Notes: generated from the letters alone by a model not told the origin. 64,000 nt of DNA from Schizophyllum amplum (GCA_007026445.1 VDMD01000063.1:62001-126000); one strand, 5' to 3'. Numbered from the stretch's first letter, positions 1-12,318 are shown. Numbers and translations are program-made.

Positions 1-98
1 ACGCGCTCCTGTTAGCCGCCACCGCATCATGTTTATGGCCCCGGAGTCCTCTCAATTGCAGTCACCGCAGCAAAGTCTTACGCCCTCGTGTCTACTCG

Positions 99-950
99 TT
101 GTCGCCGTTCTCAACCCTAATCTCGTCCTCTATAGCTGCCGCTTTCATGCATGATGCTACCGCTTCCGTCGAGACATGCTGCTGCTTTCGTAAATGCATG
201 CTGCCTCCCCATACAAACAAGCTGTCGCCCCCATACCAACAAGCTGCTGCCCTTCATACAAACAAACTGCCGCTTCTCATACTGCCAAGCTTTCGCTATA
301 GGCTGTCAACGTTGCAGCGTGCTTGCAGCCACGGTCGACTCAAACGGCAATGCGTCATCTATGCCGGCTTTCTCGACATCTCCCTGAGGCAGGGGGTTCT
401 CGTCATATCTCTCGGGTTCTCGTGGTCAACTCTATCGTACCTCGCCTCGAGCACTTCTATCGTACCTCCCCTCGAGCACTTCTATCGTGCCTCCCCTCGG
501 ACAATTCTATCGGTGTCACAAACATCTCTATCGAAGTTGCAAAGGGCATGGCCTATCGGTGTCACAGGGTAGTACCGACGTTCCCCTTCACCTTGGCCTT
601 CCTCCTCATACCGGCGTGTGCCCAGATACGGTGCCCCGATCTACTCGCAACAGGGTATTCATACGCACCAGGGAACGCACCAGAGAATCCATGCGCGCAA
701 GGCGATCCGTAGGCGCAAGAAGCACCGGGCAAGCCTGTTTTACGTTGCTGATTGGGATGTGTATCTATGGGTGTGCGTCCTAATCTGCCTGGCGTGTTCT
801 AATCTGCGCTTCGGGCAACTCATGATACCGACCTGCGTCACGGGCAACTCGAGGCTCACTCAGGCAACTCAAGGCGACTCAGGATCGACGCAAGGCAACT
901 CGGGATCGACTGAAGGCAGCTCAGACCCCAACCAAACGGTGACGCGCTCG
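99..950. repeat. Degenerate short tandem motifs, no supported gene
   Basis: This stretch holds several imperfect direct repeats. Around 208-270 a unit like 'catacaaacaagctg' recurs three times. Around 445-495 'ctcgagcacttctatcgt' recurs twice with a third diverged copy. Around 838-925 a 'ggcaactc(g/a)agg' / 'ggatcgac' motif recurs. Open frames exist in several phases but none gives a recognisable domain or a consistent exon chain, so I read it as low-complexity non-coding DNA or an old, decayed element. Confidence 0.45.
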
Positions 951-3900
951 ATCGTTATCTAATCGCGCTGCCCCTTCGCGTCGCTGTGGCGCACCTCGCC
1001 GACACCTCACGCCTGCGCACGGTTATGTTCGTACGTTCATTTCCCTGATGTGAGACGTCCCTGGTCTTCTCACCCCGCAACGTGGCAAGTAAGTAGGCGG
1101 GTCCGCTTTCTCGGTGGCGCGGGCTGAGCCTGCTGACCATACATCCCTCCTCGCCCGACATACATCATTGCTGATCATACAATCCAACCAGGGTGTTTAT
1201 GTACTCAAAGTTACATGGACTGCGTGGGATGCTGTAGGCTCATTCTGGCTGCAATGAAGTTAGTAAGTCACGAAGTCTACGCATGAATACGCCGCGTCGC
1301 CATGCGACTGCCACTCACTTCGCCGTGCGACTGTTTGCTCAGTAAATAATCGCTATACTGCCACTCGGCCATGCTACTGCCACGCATGCCTGCTCACGTC
1401 TATCCTGCTGCTGGGGAGACTATCCTGCTGCGCCACTGGGCTGCAGTGGGCTGCGTTACTTATCATGTTCAATCGAATGATATTGTTCCAGGTATGTTCC
1501 CGTGAACTCAATTTTGTTCCCGTGCATTCAGAATTGCTTCAGGATTGTTCCGCGGATGGGCAGGGTCAAGCCCGCGTCCGCCCCAAGCGTTTCCGTCTCC
1601 GAGCGTCCGGCTTCCCGATATCTCTAGTGCGCCTCCCCAACGCCTTCGATCTTCGACATTGGCTTGCGCGCGGCCTCGTCCCGACCAGTGGCTCAACCTG
1701 GGCCCAACAACGTCGGCGCGACGTGCCCAACGACATTGCTATGACCGGATCGACGCCGTCGTCCTGACTCCCAGGCTCAACCGGACTCCTTCTGATCTCA
1801 CCCTCATCGAAACACGAGCGCATACGCGGGCCGCGCGACCCTTGTGAATCCTCTCCCTCCTGGAGCCCGTTTCGGCCTGCCTCAGCCCCTTGCTCTCACC
1901 TGGTCTTCAAAGCTTCACCGGAGACTCCCAGGCGCGCTGCGGAATCACGCTCGCACGCGTGGTACGTCGCGCATGCGTCGAGCTGTTGCTGTTCCTTGCG
2001 CCGTGTAAGCGTTGTGCCACCGACCGGCTTCCCACGCCGACCCAATCATGCGCGCACGCGCGCCCTTCCCGCGCTCTACACTTGCCTCTTGGGGAAGGAG
2101 GCGGGGAGCAACCGTCGGTTGCCAGCGGCGCAGGTCCCCCGAGGCCGTACGCATCCACCTCGGATGATCTTCAACAGCCCTGCGTTTGGGAATTATCGAG
2201 CGGCCTGCGTTTGGGAAGCGTCCTGGCCCTGCTTGTTATCAGGTAACCCCTCCGCGCAGATCTAGCCGGGGTCGAGCACGAAGAACACGCCAAAGTTGCA
2301 GACGAACGCGTCAGTCGAGACGCCGCGTACGCCCGAAGTCAACAAACACGGAGACGCGAGGTCGAAGGGCACGCAGGGAGGCGCGTGAAGGGGCGGACGT
2401 GCCCGCGACGCATCCGCCAGGCCCGGATCGTAATCGATAGTGCCCGCCTGGCGCTCGCCGGTCAGGTAGCGACCACAGCTTTGGTGAGTCCCCGGTGAGT
2501 CCCAGCAGAATGTCCACGGCGATGTTGGAAGATTGCGATGAGTTATAACACGTTTCGACAGATGCATATGGGCGCACCCATGAATGGAGCACTGCGAGCC
2601 GACGCCGCTGTCGAGCGTCGCGCCAAGGTCGGATGGCAGCAAGCATATTCCACTCGGCAGTACGTCCATATGTGTACCAGTATATCAGATGTACAGAGAT
2701 CCTTGCGCATGCAGGCTAGACGCAGAATGCACGACGCCGTCACGAACTTGATGTCGTGGACGGCAACGCGGCCATTCATCTTGCTGTTCTTGCAGGCCTG
2801 ATCAGGAAAGTTCCATACCGAAAAGAGTTGCCTTGAAGACACCCAAGGGGACAGTGGCGCTCATCGCCCATATGAGCCAGGCAGTCGCGTGCGCTATGTA
2901 AAGCCTGTATGAACCTTCATGATATTTCGCGACAGGATATGAGCATCGCCATCGGCCGATGTTGTTATAGCTGCTATGCACGCGCAAGACCCGTCCGAGC
3001 TCGATAACAGGGTGCGCGACATGAGGTGACGTCCGCGAGGCAGACGAATGGACTTTTGAAATGTCGCAACAGAGCAGTTCGCTGGCAGCCGAGGGAGGTG
3101 CCGGCGAGGAAGAACAGTACGAAGGTGTGGCGGGAAGACCGGTCCGGGAAGCGTTACACGAAAGGGCTGTTCTTGACATGCGAAGGGGCGGAAATGAAGG
3201 CGAGAGTTCAGAAGAGCAGTGCGCGCGGTATAGGAGGGACCCTTCCGCAGTGGGCAACATACTTATTGAGTGCCTATCCGAGTTCGTGGCAGAGCCGCCG
3301 CGTACATGGCGAGGAAAATGCGGCGTCCGGTGGAGGAGGGGACCATAGAAGCTGAGATCAAGCAGGAGATATGAAGCTGATGAATATCCCAGTCAATAAG
3401 CACGTCGGAGTCTTGCTGGTGACATTGCCAGACAACTTGAGGGTGTTCGGGCGACAAGTGGCTTGCGCCAACAGCCGACTCCGGTATGACCCCTTTTTAA
3501 AACTTGTGTGTGAGCGTAGCCAAAGTTGAGATGAGAAATAGACTCCACAAGGAATGTTGCGCCTAAGAGGCGGGGTGATGCAGTGAGTCGGGAAGCCTGC
3601 TGACCGTGTCACGGTGATGGTTCAAGTTGAAAAGAGGATGCATGCTTGTCCGGTCCGGCGTCCGTCACGATCCACGTGAGATGACGCTTCGCGTGCCCCG
3701 TCACTCGTCCGGAGCCAATCATCTATTCCCTTTCCTTCTGAGTATCATCTCGAATTTCAGGCGGCACTGGGCAGCGTGATGCGGGAATCTCCCCTTATTT
3801 TTTGTCTACAAAGCTATATGCTAGGCTCCGATGACGCGACTCGACTTGTTGACATTGGAGTCGTTCAAAGCGTCGAATTCCAACTGCGCTGCCGTCCGCC

Positions 3901-4274
3901 TTCGGAAAACCGCAAGAAATTCGCTGCGGAGGGCTGCCAGATTCAGCGGAGAGGTCCTTCGCGTACAGCAGCTACGATACGAGCTGGGATCGTTACTCAC
4001 TGGCGCTGGAAGACTTTGTGTAATTAAGCATGCCTCTGACCAGCCTCTGACAGACCGGGCCGGTGCGCTGTCGACGCGCAGAGGGAGACCTCGATCTGTA
4101 GCGCTATATTCTCATGGCGCGGACGGATAGTGTAACTAGTGGTCTAACACGGGTGTTTAGCCAGTCAGAAACAACTTCTTTTCATTCCACACACTATGCC
4201 AATACACACAAAGGGAAAGAAGTACAGACAAGGAAAGAGGTACAGACAAAGTGAGACGTAAAATCAAGCAGCAT
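951..4274. other. Intergenic, no gene recognised
   Basis: I see no protein I can support. Short overlapping frames occur on both strands, for example minus 2262-2669 and plus 3061-3348, but they lack recognisable motifs, paralogues in the window or a coherent splice pattern. The right end is the 3' flank of the flavin-oxidase paralogue at 4275, whose stop lies a few bases inside. Confidence 0.5.
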
Positions 4275-5284
4275 CTAGCCACTGCGCCACTCGCCGATGC
4301 AAGCGCACGCCAGTGTCGCAAACACGCCCGTCAACACCCCCAGCGCAAGCTGAGGATCGACGTACTGGCGCAACGCAGACAGCCCCTGCTTCGCCTTCTG
4401 CGCCACGCCTCCCTCGTCGCCCAGGCTCTCGCCGATCCCTCCTTTGCGCAGCCCGCCCGGCGCGCCAATGCTGACGAGCTTGCCAGTGGTCTCGTGCGCC
4501 ACTTGCAGCCCGGGAAGCCCGTCGATGCTTTTGACGTTCTTCTCGCGCCAGTAATCACGCACGCCCTTCCCGGACCCGTCGTTCTCGATCTGCTCCTTGC
4601 GCGCGGCCCAGTCCTCGAGTACGTTGCGGTGCGATTGGAACTCATAAAAGGGGACGGAGTAGCCGCAAGACTATGTGGGTGGGGTGTTAGCATGGGCGGA
4701 GTGTGAGTGTGGGCAGAATGGGGAGGGGAGGGAGAGAAGACGCACGGAGCCAACTTTGTGAATGTTGATGAGGATGACGGAGCGCGAGCCGGGCTTGCGC
4801 TTTTCCGCTGGGATGTAATGCTCGTACTCAGGCGTGCCGTACTCGTATACGGTGCCTGTGGAGGCGTCAGCGATCTCAGGGAGTGAGTGACAGACATGGA
4901 CGTACCAGTTCCGAAGAGTCGCGCAATGCGAGGGGGCTTGTCAAACGCGGTGAGCATGATGGTAATACGGCCATTCTCGCGGAGGTGAGAGATGGTTTCG
5001 ACGCCTGTGAACAGTCAGTATTGAGCTAAATCACGATCGTACAGTCACGTACCGCTGCCGCTCAAGTCCTCATACCACACCGTCTTTGAGTCAACGACGT
5101 GGAACGTGTCCTGCAATCCTGACGCCTTCCCTCAGTCGTAGTACTCCCTTGAACGCGCTGCAAGCATACCCTTGGGCGACACGTTCACATGCCCGTCCCT
5201 GGCGGCGGTCGCGACGAAGAACATGTGCTGCTTGAGCAGCCACGCCATGAGCCACTCCGGCATCTCGTCGTAAAAAGAGCCCAT
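4275..5284 (-). CDS. Pyridoxamine 5'-phosphate oxidase-like FMN split-barrel protein, paralogue 1
   Basis: Predicted 261 aa from five exons (5284-5170, 5118-5053, 5004-4906, 4855-4746, 4670-4275); the sum is an exact codon multiple. The N-terminus (MGSFYDEMPEWL, then KQHMFFVATAARDGHVNVSPKG) is the substrate/FMN region of the fungal split-barrel PNPOx-like family. DTFHVVDSKTVWYEDLSGSG and the KPPRIARLFGTG segment follow. Near the C-terminus a hydrophobic stretch (around residues 235-257) suggests a tail anchor. These proteins are predicted FMN oxidoreductases; the substrate is unknown and they are not assumed to make vitamin B6. The copy at 10811 has the same exon lengths and almost the same sequence, introns included, so the pair looks like a recent inverted duplication. 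Start chosen because it matches that paralogue. Confidence 0.85.
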
Positions 5285-5979
5285 TCTGTCGTCCTGCTAG
5301 GTCGTCGAGACGGACGCGCGAGTCAAGAGCGATAAGGAGGTGAGGCCCCGTCGGCGCTGTGTCGGCTGATCATGCGATCTTCCACCAGTCGCGGACTTCT
5401 GCAAATAGCCAGTGTAGAACCATTGTGAAGGGGGTGCACGCGTAGGTGCGCGGTTCACGCAGATTGTGAGGGCTGCATCGGTGCCACTCAGAGAAATAAG
5501 CGGGTCGTAGTTGAACGCAAGTTGAAGCAGCCCCTGTATTCAATATTCAGCAGTGGCCGCCGGCCCGCAGGCTGGAGAATCACGGGACTTTCGACCGCGT
5601 CGTCGCCGCGATGTTCGAACTTCGTGCAATATTTCGAGCATCGAAGGAAGATGAAGCTATAAACTCTAATGTAGTCATTTCAAAGGAAATACATACTCCT
5701 TCTAACCTGCATCTGACCTCCCACTCACAAATTGTGGTGAATGAGCTGAGCCGCCACGTGGCGCACATGCGACCAGTGGCTGGGCGGCATCATCCCCTAG
5801 TTTGATCCCGACGCACATTCAATTTCCAGCGTCAAGCGCCTGCTCGCGGTTTGTCTCCTTTTCTCTCTCATGCTCTCATCTTGATCATCTTGAACTTCAT
5901 CTCCCTCTGTATCCCTCTGTACTAACAACACACGGACCACCGTAACGTCCATCAAACGAACTTCTGTAGCTTTTGCAAG
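5285..5979. other. Divergent intergenic region between flavin-oxidase and SMP-30 genes
   Basis: About 695 bp separate two genes transcribed away from each other, so it must hold both promoters. A CT-rich stretch with repeated 'ctctct/catctt' lies at 5850-5935 just upstream of the plus-strand start and fits a fungal core promoter or 5' UTR. Short ORFs on both strands at 5580-5805 overlap each other and have no recognisable content. Confidence 0.5.
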
Positions 5980-8131
5980 ATGGCGTCGGACACTGGCCCT
6001 ACAACGATCAGGCCTGTGGGGGAATCCAAGGTCCCCCCTGCGAGACAACACAAGTCTGCCGTCACCGTCTTCAACCTAGTGACTATGGGTATCATCGCTG
6101 CATGCGCTGCAGCGTACGCGCAGTACATCAGCACCCGTACGCTCGAACTCCCCCCTCAGGCTGTCGTACGTGAGTCCCCGTCTCGACAGACGAACTCGTA
6201 CTTATTTGTCTCTCAGTGGGTTGAACAACGGGCTTATAATGCATTGGGTGCGAATGCGTCCTACCGATCACACGCCTTTGACGTACACTTCAACCCCACC
6301 AATACGGTCCCGCCCTTTTTCCAAGTCTTCGACAAGACGTTCGCCCACATCCTCGGCAAGAAGGCGACCATCACCGAGATCGCGCACAACGCTACCTTTG
6401 CCTTCGCGCACGAAGCGCCCATCTACGACCCCGCGACCGAGGACGTCTACTTTGCGTCCAACGCCGGCGGGGACCTCGGCCTGAGCGGCCTGCATGCCAA
6501 CAACCGCGTCGGGAAGATCAGCCTCAAGGGCGTGCAGGCGGACAAGCTGAACGGTACCGCGATCGACTTGCCTATAACGCTGGTGCGTCGCATGTTCCAG
6601 CTTTCGTTGTCAGACCTCCCACCCGCCCCTGCCTCATCATCTACTCCTCCTTCCTTTCAACCCTTCTGTAGGGCCGATCTACCCCGTAGTTTCTCTTTGG
6701 TACATGAAGCGGGCTGTAACTGCCCCCTCCTAGTTTTGCTTGTCAGTCGGCTGACGATCGTCTAGCTGGACCTCCCGGAGGAGGTACAAATGACCAACGG
6801 TGGTACGGGTCCTTACTACGGACGCCTCATGTTCATCAACGCTGGGCGCGGCCATCGTCCACCATCGCTCACCCTCGTTGACCCGACACCGCCGTACAAC
6901 ACGACTGTCCTCCTGGACAACTTCTACGGACGGCAGTTCAACTCCCTCAACGACGTTAAGATCCATCCTAGCGGCATGGTCTTCTTCACGGATACAATGT
7001 GCGTCTGTCACTACTCAAAACTAGTTGCGTAAACTGACAGTGGCGGCAGCTACGGGTGGGTCGGGTCTTGCGAGCTCATTCGGGTGGCGGGCTGAAGGAC
7101 GATGGACAGGTTCCTGCAGGACTTTCGCCCGGATCCGACGTTCCCTAGCCAGGTGTACCGCTTCGATCCGGCCACGGGCGGCGTGCGCGCTGTAGCGGAT
7201 GGCTTCCACAAGTGCAATGGTCTCGCGTTTACGCGTGATGGTAAAACGGCCTATGTGTGAGTTTTCCTGCCTCCCTTCCGAGGTTACCTCATCCTACATA
7301 TTTTCCTGCTTGTTCATCGCGTTGTCTGGCAATTTCTTACCAAGTCACCTTCTCCCAGGTCGGACACTGGCCCCGCGAACGGCTACTACGAGAAGGATCA
7401 TTCGGCGCCGTCAGCGATGTACGTTCGGTTTCCCTCTCGCTCACGCACCATCTCTTTCCTGCTGTTTCTCACCGACGATCTCCCTCCTACACCCTCACTC
7501 ACTCCCCTCACCCCTTCTCTCCCCTCACCCCCCCCCCCCCTCTTCCACTTACTCATATCCTTCCCCCAGCTACGCCTACGACGTCGACCCCAAAACGCAC
7601 CAGTTCATGAACCGGCGGCTTTTCGCGTTCGTCGACGCGGCCATCCCTGACGGCATTCAAGTCGACAAGATGGGCAACGTGTACTCGGCGTGCGGCGACG
7701 GCGTGAATGTGTGGGATCGGAAGGGAAAGTGAGTGAAGGTTGTCTTGTTTGGCGGTCTTGTTCTCTTCGCTGTCAATGCTTTCCGCTATTTCTTCTCTTT
7801 GCTATTCCTTCTCCTCGCATCCTGCGTCGCCGTTCGTTTCCTTCGCAATTGATCAAAGACAACCACTCTCTGACCCCGCCTACTCACCTCCGTCGATATT
7901 TTACCTCCCCCCCACTTCTGCCTTTCGCCCCTTCTGCTATCCATTCCCTTGACATCGGGATTCTCGTGCTAACGCCCATTTTCTTCCAGTCTCATCGGCA
8001 AGTTCTTCCTCGGAGAGCTGTCTGCGAACATGGTGTTCGCCGGGCACGGACGGCTAGTCATCCTCGCCGAAACGAAGATCTACCTTGCGAACTTCGCTGC
8101 TATGACGTTCCCGCTGCAGTATCCGGCGTGA
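5980..8131 (+). CDS. SMP-30/gluconolactonase-family beta-propeller protein, membrane-anchored
   Basis: Predicted 432 aa from eight exons: 5980-6165, 6217-6582, 6766-6998, 7050-7055 (six bases only), 7110-7256, 7359-7418, 7570-7728, 7990-8131. A hydrophobic helix at about residues 30-48 suggests a signal anchor. The rest matches the SMP-30/gluconolactonase/LRE fold: EAPIYDP, then NDVKIHPSG, GFHKCNGLAFTRDGKTAYV, SDTG and IPDGIQVDKMGNVY, which carry the acidic and Asn residues that bind the divalent metal in this family. It probably hydrolyses a lactone or related ester at the endomembrane or cell surface; the substrate is not readable. The tiny exon is inferred because it restores the family motif YGFLQDFRP across two short introns. 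Flanked on both sides by split-barrel flavin-oxidase paralogues. Confidence 0.87.
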
Positions 8132-8442
8132 GACCTTGTAGGGTAGGCTCCTGGTGGTGCAAAAATTGCATCACAGTGCGACGACTGCACTGCAGTAATT
8201 TATCTATCTTCCACCTCGGAGTATTTGCCCGTCATCTACAAGTTCATCGTGCCGCAGATACGTGGTGCCGCAGATACGGGAAGTCACGGTTAAGCTCGTG
8301 CGCTGGTCATGCATCCGACCTAGCAGGTGACGAGCTTCGACCTGATTAGTCGCTAGTCAAGGAGCGGCCATTGGGCGGTGGTATTTGCGTCTTCCTCTCA
8401 GCCCTCATCATCATACTTGTGGTCGATACTCACGTCGACAGG
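8132..8442 (+). other. Short intergenic region, promoter of paralogue 2
   Basis: About 310 bp between the lactonase stop and the next plus-strand start. It contains direct 'gtgccgcagatac(g)' copies at about 8252-8279 and no coding signal. It must supply the 3' end of the upstream gene and the promoter of the downstream one. Confidence 0.4.
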
Positions 8443-9440
8443 ATGGTCCAGTTTTACGACGAGATGCCGGATTGGTTGATGCCCTGGATTGCCAAACAAC
8501 ACTTGTTCCTCGTCGCAACTTGTGCGAACGAGGGCCACGTCAACGTCTCACCGAAGTGTGCGTTATCAGTTCCTGTTCCGGATCGCCTGCGTCCGTACTG
8601 ACGTGCAAACCTCCAGGCGCTGACGAGACGTTCCACGTCGTCGACTCGCGGAAGGTATGGTACGAAGATCTGAGCGGAAGCGGTGCGCGCGATGCGTTGT
8701 CGGAGGACATCTGACAAGGCATTGATGGAATCTGGGTCCAGGGATCGAGACGATCTCCCATATCCAGGAGAATGGGAGGATCACGGTGATGTTCACGGCT
8801 TTCGACAAGCCGCCCAGGATTGCTCGTCTTTGGGGCACAGGTCCGTCATTGCTTTTTTTGGAGAATGATATTTTCGTTGAATGTTGCGTGGTCACACACA
8901 GGCACCTTTCACGAGTTCGGCACGCCAAAGTACAACACATATATCCCAAGCGGCAAGCGCCGTCCGGGCTCGCGCGCCGTCATCGAGATCAGCATACACA
9001 AAGTGGGAACGGTGAGTACTGTCCTCCGTCTGTCTTACCAACACTGACCGGGCCATCGTCAGTCCTGCGGGTACGCCGTCCCTTTCTACGAATATACGGG
9101 CCCGCGGACGCTGCTCGACCGGTGCGCCGCCCGCTTCGAGAGCCAGACCACGCCGGACCGGGAGAACGTCCTGCGCGCGTACTGGCGCGACCATAATCTC
9201 AAGAGCCTGGACGGCCTTCCCGGGCTGCAGGTTGCGCATGAGACGACGGGCAACTTGGTGAACGCGGGGGTGCTGCAGGAGATACAGAATCCTATGAAGA
9301 ATGGCAAGAGTGACCTACGTGGAGGATATGGATTCGACATGCTGCGCCTCCTGGTTGGCACGTCGGCGGGGGTGTTGGTGACGCTTCTATTCCTAAGGTT
9401 TGTGTGGACTGTCTGTGATCATAGTATAGATCACTTGTAA
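8443..9440 (+). CDS. Pyridoxamine 5'-phosphate oxidase-like FMN split-barrel protein, paralogue 2
   Basis: Predicted 255 aa in five exons (8443-8557, 8617-8682, 8742-8840, 8902-9011, 9063-9440). The first four have exactly the lengths of paralogues 1 and 3 (115, 66, 99, 110). The protein begins MVQFYDEMPDWLMPWIAKQH and keeps EGHVNVSPK, TFHVVDSRKVWYEDLSGSG, DKPPRIARLWGTG and KSLDGLPGLQVAHETTGN. It is the most diverged of the three: Gly after SPK is Cys, and the C-terminal tail ends in a different hydrophobic segment. Function as for the family (predicted FMN-dependent oxidoreductase, likely membrane-tethered). The true 3' end could differ if an unrecognised final intron uses the GTTTGT near 9400. 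Confidence 0.82.
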
Positions 9441-9786
9441 GAGCGCGCAAGCACTGAAAGATCCGCTGGCAGCAGACGAGTTTATTCGAGACATGTCTAC
9501 GAGCGAAAGTCGGGAAGCTCGGTGACACAAAGACCACCAATGCTGTCTCCGTACAGAACTGGGTAGGGCAAGACTCGAATACGCGCAGCGAAAAACATTA
9601 GTACAATGATCATTGAAGCAGCAGTGATGAGCCTTTGAGAAACCTCCACCGAATACAACCTCCTTCCTTCCTATGATTTTTGGGTGCACGACTTTACACA
9701 GATGCTCCCAAAATGATGACAGTTGGTAGCGGGCGGTCGAATCAGTGCATTAATCAAGGTAAAAGAGGGGAATCTCACCTGATGAC
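9441..9786. other. Convergent intergenic region
   Basis: It separates the 3' ends of paralogue 2 (plus) and the small minus-strand gene. I see no coding frame with recognisable content and no repeat. Confidence 0.4.
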
Positions 9787-10193
9787 TTAAGACCTTCCAC
9801 CGGCCGCCCGCCTCTGCTCTTCCTCCCAATCTTCTATCGCATTCGCAAGGAGTTGCTCCAAGATGGCGTTACCCTCTTCGATATCGTCAGGACCTGAACA
9901 GGCCCGATGAAGACCAAGGACAATGGTAGCGTCGACGGCATTATCAAGAACGTCGTCGGCCCATAGGTCGGACATAGATAGAGGGACAAGCCGGGCATTG
10001 TAGCGGAGAGGGCGTCCATTGAAGGGAGGTGCGATGTTGGTTTAGCTTCAGCTGCCAAGATATGCATGGTATCAAACGCACCCATTTTCAGCCCATATGA
10101 GTATTGGAAGTTGGGGCGATCTCCCCATCCTTCCTTGATAATGCTGTACTTGGTGGGTCTCTTACGAGTAGGGTTCTGCGAGCGACCAGACAT
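9787..10193 (-). CDS. Small conserved-looking hypothetical protein (72 aa)
   Basis: Two exons (10193-10082 and 9893-9787) give 72 aa. The donor GTGCGT and acceptor TTCAG join KMG to PDDIEEGNAILEQLLANAI in frame. The intron is about 188 bp, long for this window, so a different model is possible. The protein starts MSGRSQNPTRKRPTKYSI, contains a GWGDRPNFQYSYGLKM segment and ends in an acidic then basic helix (EDWEEEQRRAAGGRS). There is no signal peptide or membrane segment. I do not recognise a domain; I have an impression that short proteins of this pattern occur in other Agaricomycetes but cannot verify it. It sits between two flavin-oxidase paralogues on the opposite strand. Confidence 0.55.
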
Positions 10194-10810
10194 TCTTCTG
10201 CAGACCCCAGATTACTGAGGAGGTTAGACCACATAGTGGAGTGCAAGCATGCCTCGTATGACAGTGAGCTTTGAGCAGGCGACGGTCAAAGTCAGACACA
10301 AGCCTGTCGCGCTGTCGGATGTGTGACCAGTGACCGGACTATGATAGTATCACGTGCCGTAACGGTTCAGGTTCGACTTCGGGAGATGTTCCAAGCATCT
10401 CAGGCGTATTCGGGAATATGAACGGTATTGGAGGGAAATTCGGCACGGTATGACCTTTTTGACCATCGTTTGACCTCTCACTCAGGGCTTGCCTGAGCTC
10501 GCTGAGCCACCACGTGTCTATGCCACTGGTAGATCAGTGATCATGGCACAATTACCGTGACAATGCCTGGCTGCCTTGCGTTCAGCGACGACCCGCGTGA
10601 GCGCCTGGCCGATGCAATGCTCCATCTGCGTGAACCATACTTACACTATCGCGCGCTCTCCCTCCAATATGGTCGCACTCTGGCTATTTGCGGAAGTCCG
10701 CGACTGGTGGAAGTTCGCATGATCAGGCGACTCAGCGCCGACGGAGCATTACCTCCTTATCGCTCTTCACTCGCGCGTCCGTCTCGACGACTTAGCAGGA
10801 CGAGACTCAG
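10194..10810. other. Divergent intergenic region
   Basis: About 617 bp between the divergent starts of the 72-aa gene and paralogue 3. It should contain both promoters. Only short overlapping frames are present and none is recognisable. Confidence 0.4.
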
Positions 10811-11814
10811 ATGGGCTCCTTCTACGACGAGATGCCGGACTGGCTCATGGCGTGGCTGGTCAAGCAACACATGTTCTTCGTCGCGACCGCCGCCAGGGAT
10901 GGGCATGTGAACGTCTCGCCCAAGGGTATGCCTGCAGCCCGATTGGGGGAGTACTGCGACTAAAACGAAAGTCAGGCTTACAGGACACGTTTCACGTCGT
11001 GGACTCGAAGACGGTGTGGTATGAGGACTTGAGCGGCAGCGGTACGTGACTGCACGATTATGATTCAGCTCTGACAGATCACAGGCGTCGAAACTATCTC
11101 CCACCTCCGCGAGAATGGCCGTATCACGATCATGCTCACCGCGTTCGACAAGCCCCCTCGCATTGCGCGGCTCTTTGGGACCGGTACGCCCCATGCCTGT
11201 CGCTTACTCCCCGCGATCGCTGACGCCTCCACAGGAACCGTATACGAGTACGGCACGCCTGAGTACGAAAAATACATCCCTGCCGAGAAGCGCAAGCCCG
11301 GCTCGCGCTCCGTCATTCTCGTCGACATCCACAAAGTCGGCTCGGTGCGTACTCTCTTTTTCTTCCCTTTCCTCAGCCCATACTCATGCCTCGCCTATAC
11401 TGACACTCCACTCACCAGTCCTGCGGCTACTCCGTCCCCTTTTACGAGTTCCAGTCGCACCGCAACGTCCTCGAGGACTGGGCTGCGCGCAAGGAGCAGA
11501 TCGAGAACGACGGGTCCGGGAAGGGCGTGCGCGGGTACTGGCGCGAGTGGAACGCCAAGAGTATCGACGGGCTTCCCGGGCTGCAGGTGGCGCACGAGAC
11601 TACCGGTAAGCTCGTCAGCATCGGCGCGCCGGTTGGGCTGCGTAAGGGAGGGATCGGCGAGAGCCTGAGCGGCGAGGGACACGTGGCGCAGAAAGCGAAG
11701 CAGGGGCTGGCCTCGTTGTGTCAGTACGTCGACCTGCAGCTGGCGCTTGGGGTGTTGACAGGCGTGCTTGCGACGCTGGCGTACCCTCGCATCGGCGAGT
11801 TGCGCAGCGTGTAA
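10811..11814 (+). CDS. Pyridoxamine 5'-phosphate oxidase-like FMN split-barrel protein, paralogue 3
   Basis: Predicted 261 aa from five exons (10811-10925, 10976-11041, 11085-11183, 11235-11344, 11419-11814), all the same length as in paralogue 1. It begins MGSFYDEMPDWLMAWLVKQH, keeps DGHVNVSPKG, GLQDTFHVVDSKTVWYED, GTVYEYGTPEYEKYIPAEKR and KSIDGLPGLQVAHETTGK, and ends with a hydrophobic tail (QLALGVLTGVLATLAY) suggesting membrane anchoring. The near-identity with paralogue 1 extends into introns and the 3' flank, so divergence is recent or gene conversion is active. Predicted FMN-binding oxidoreductase of unknown substrate. Confidence 0.86.
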
Positions 11815-12318
11815 TGTTGCTTGGATGGTTTTCTGAACGTCTGCCTTGGAGAAGAGCTTGGATGTACCTCTAACCTTGTCTGTAACTTTTACCCATCAGA
11901 TGTACTGGCAATTGTATTGTGTACGGAATGGAATGAATGTATACATCGTACTTATACTTATTGTTTTGCGGAAGCTTGATTCCTTATTCGAGCTGTATCA
12001 GAGCTGTTGTAAGCATGCCTGCGTTGCTGTGAAATAAAGAGGACGAGGCTCCAGCGAGGACGTTTAAAGTTGAAGCCAAGTCAGGCGTACTCCGAGTCGT
12101 TCAGGAAAGAATCTGCATCGGCCAGCATGTAAGGCCATATATGATCACTGTCTTTCCCAAATATTGTAATATAGAAACGGCATGCTACTATCACCCAGGA
12201 TAAGCGCTGAAGAGGTGAAGCGCTCGCGCCCCATTCATGAGAAGAAAGGGCAGGACAATCATCTAGTCGCCACCACCCAAGGGATTCCACATTCTCCATG
12301 TGTGCGCAAGCAGGCGAC
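11815..12318. other. Convergent intergenic region
   Basis: About 500 bp between two converging genes. The first 100 bases resemble the 3' flank of paralogue 1 (a shared 'gtacctct..ccttgtctgta' stretch), consistent with a segmental duplication that included the 3' end. No gene seen. Confidence 0.4.

Noticed and set aside
2262..2669. 135-codon minus-strand frame in the gene-poor left end
   Set aside because: Begins at a non-ATG codon, has no recognisable motif, and overlaps an equally long frame in another phase, as expected in GC-rich non-coding DNA.
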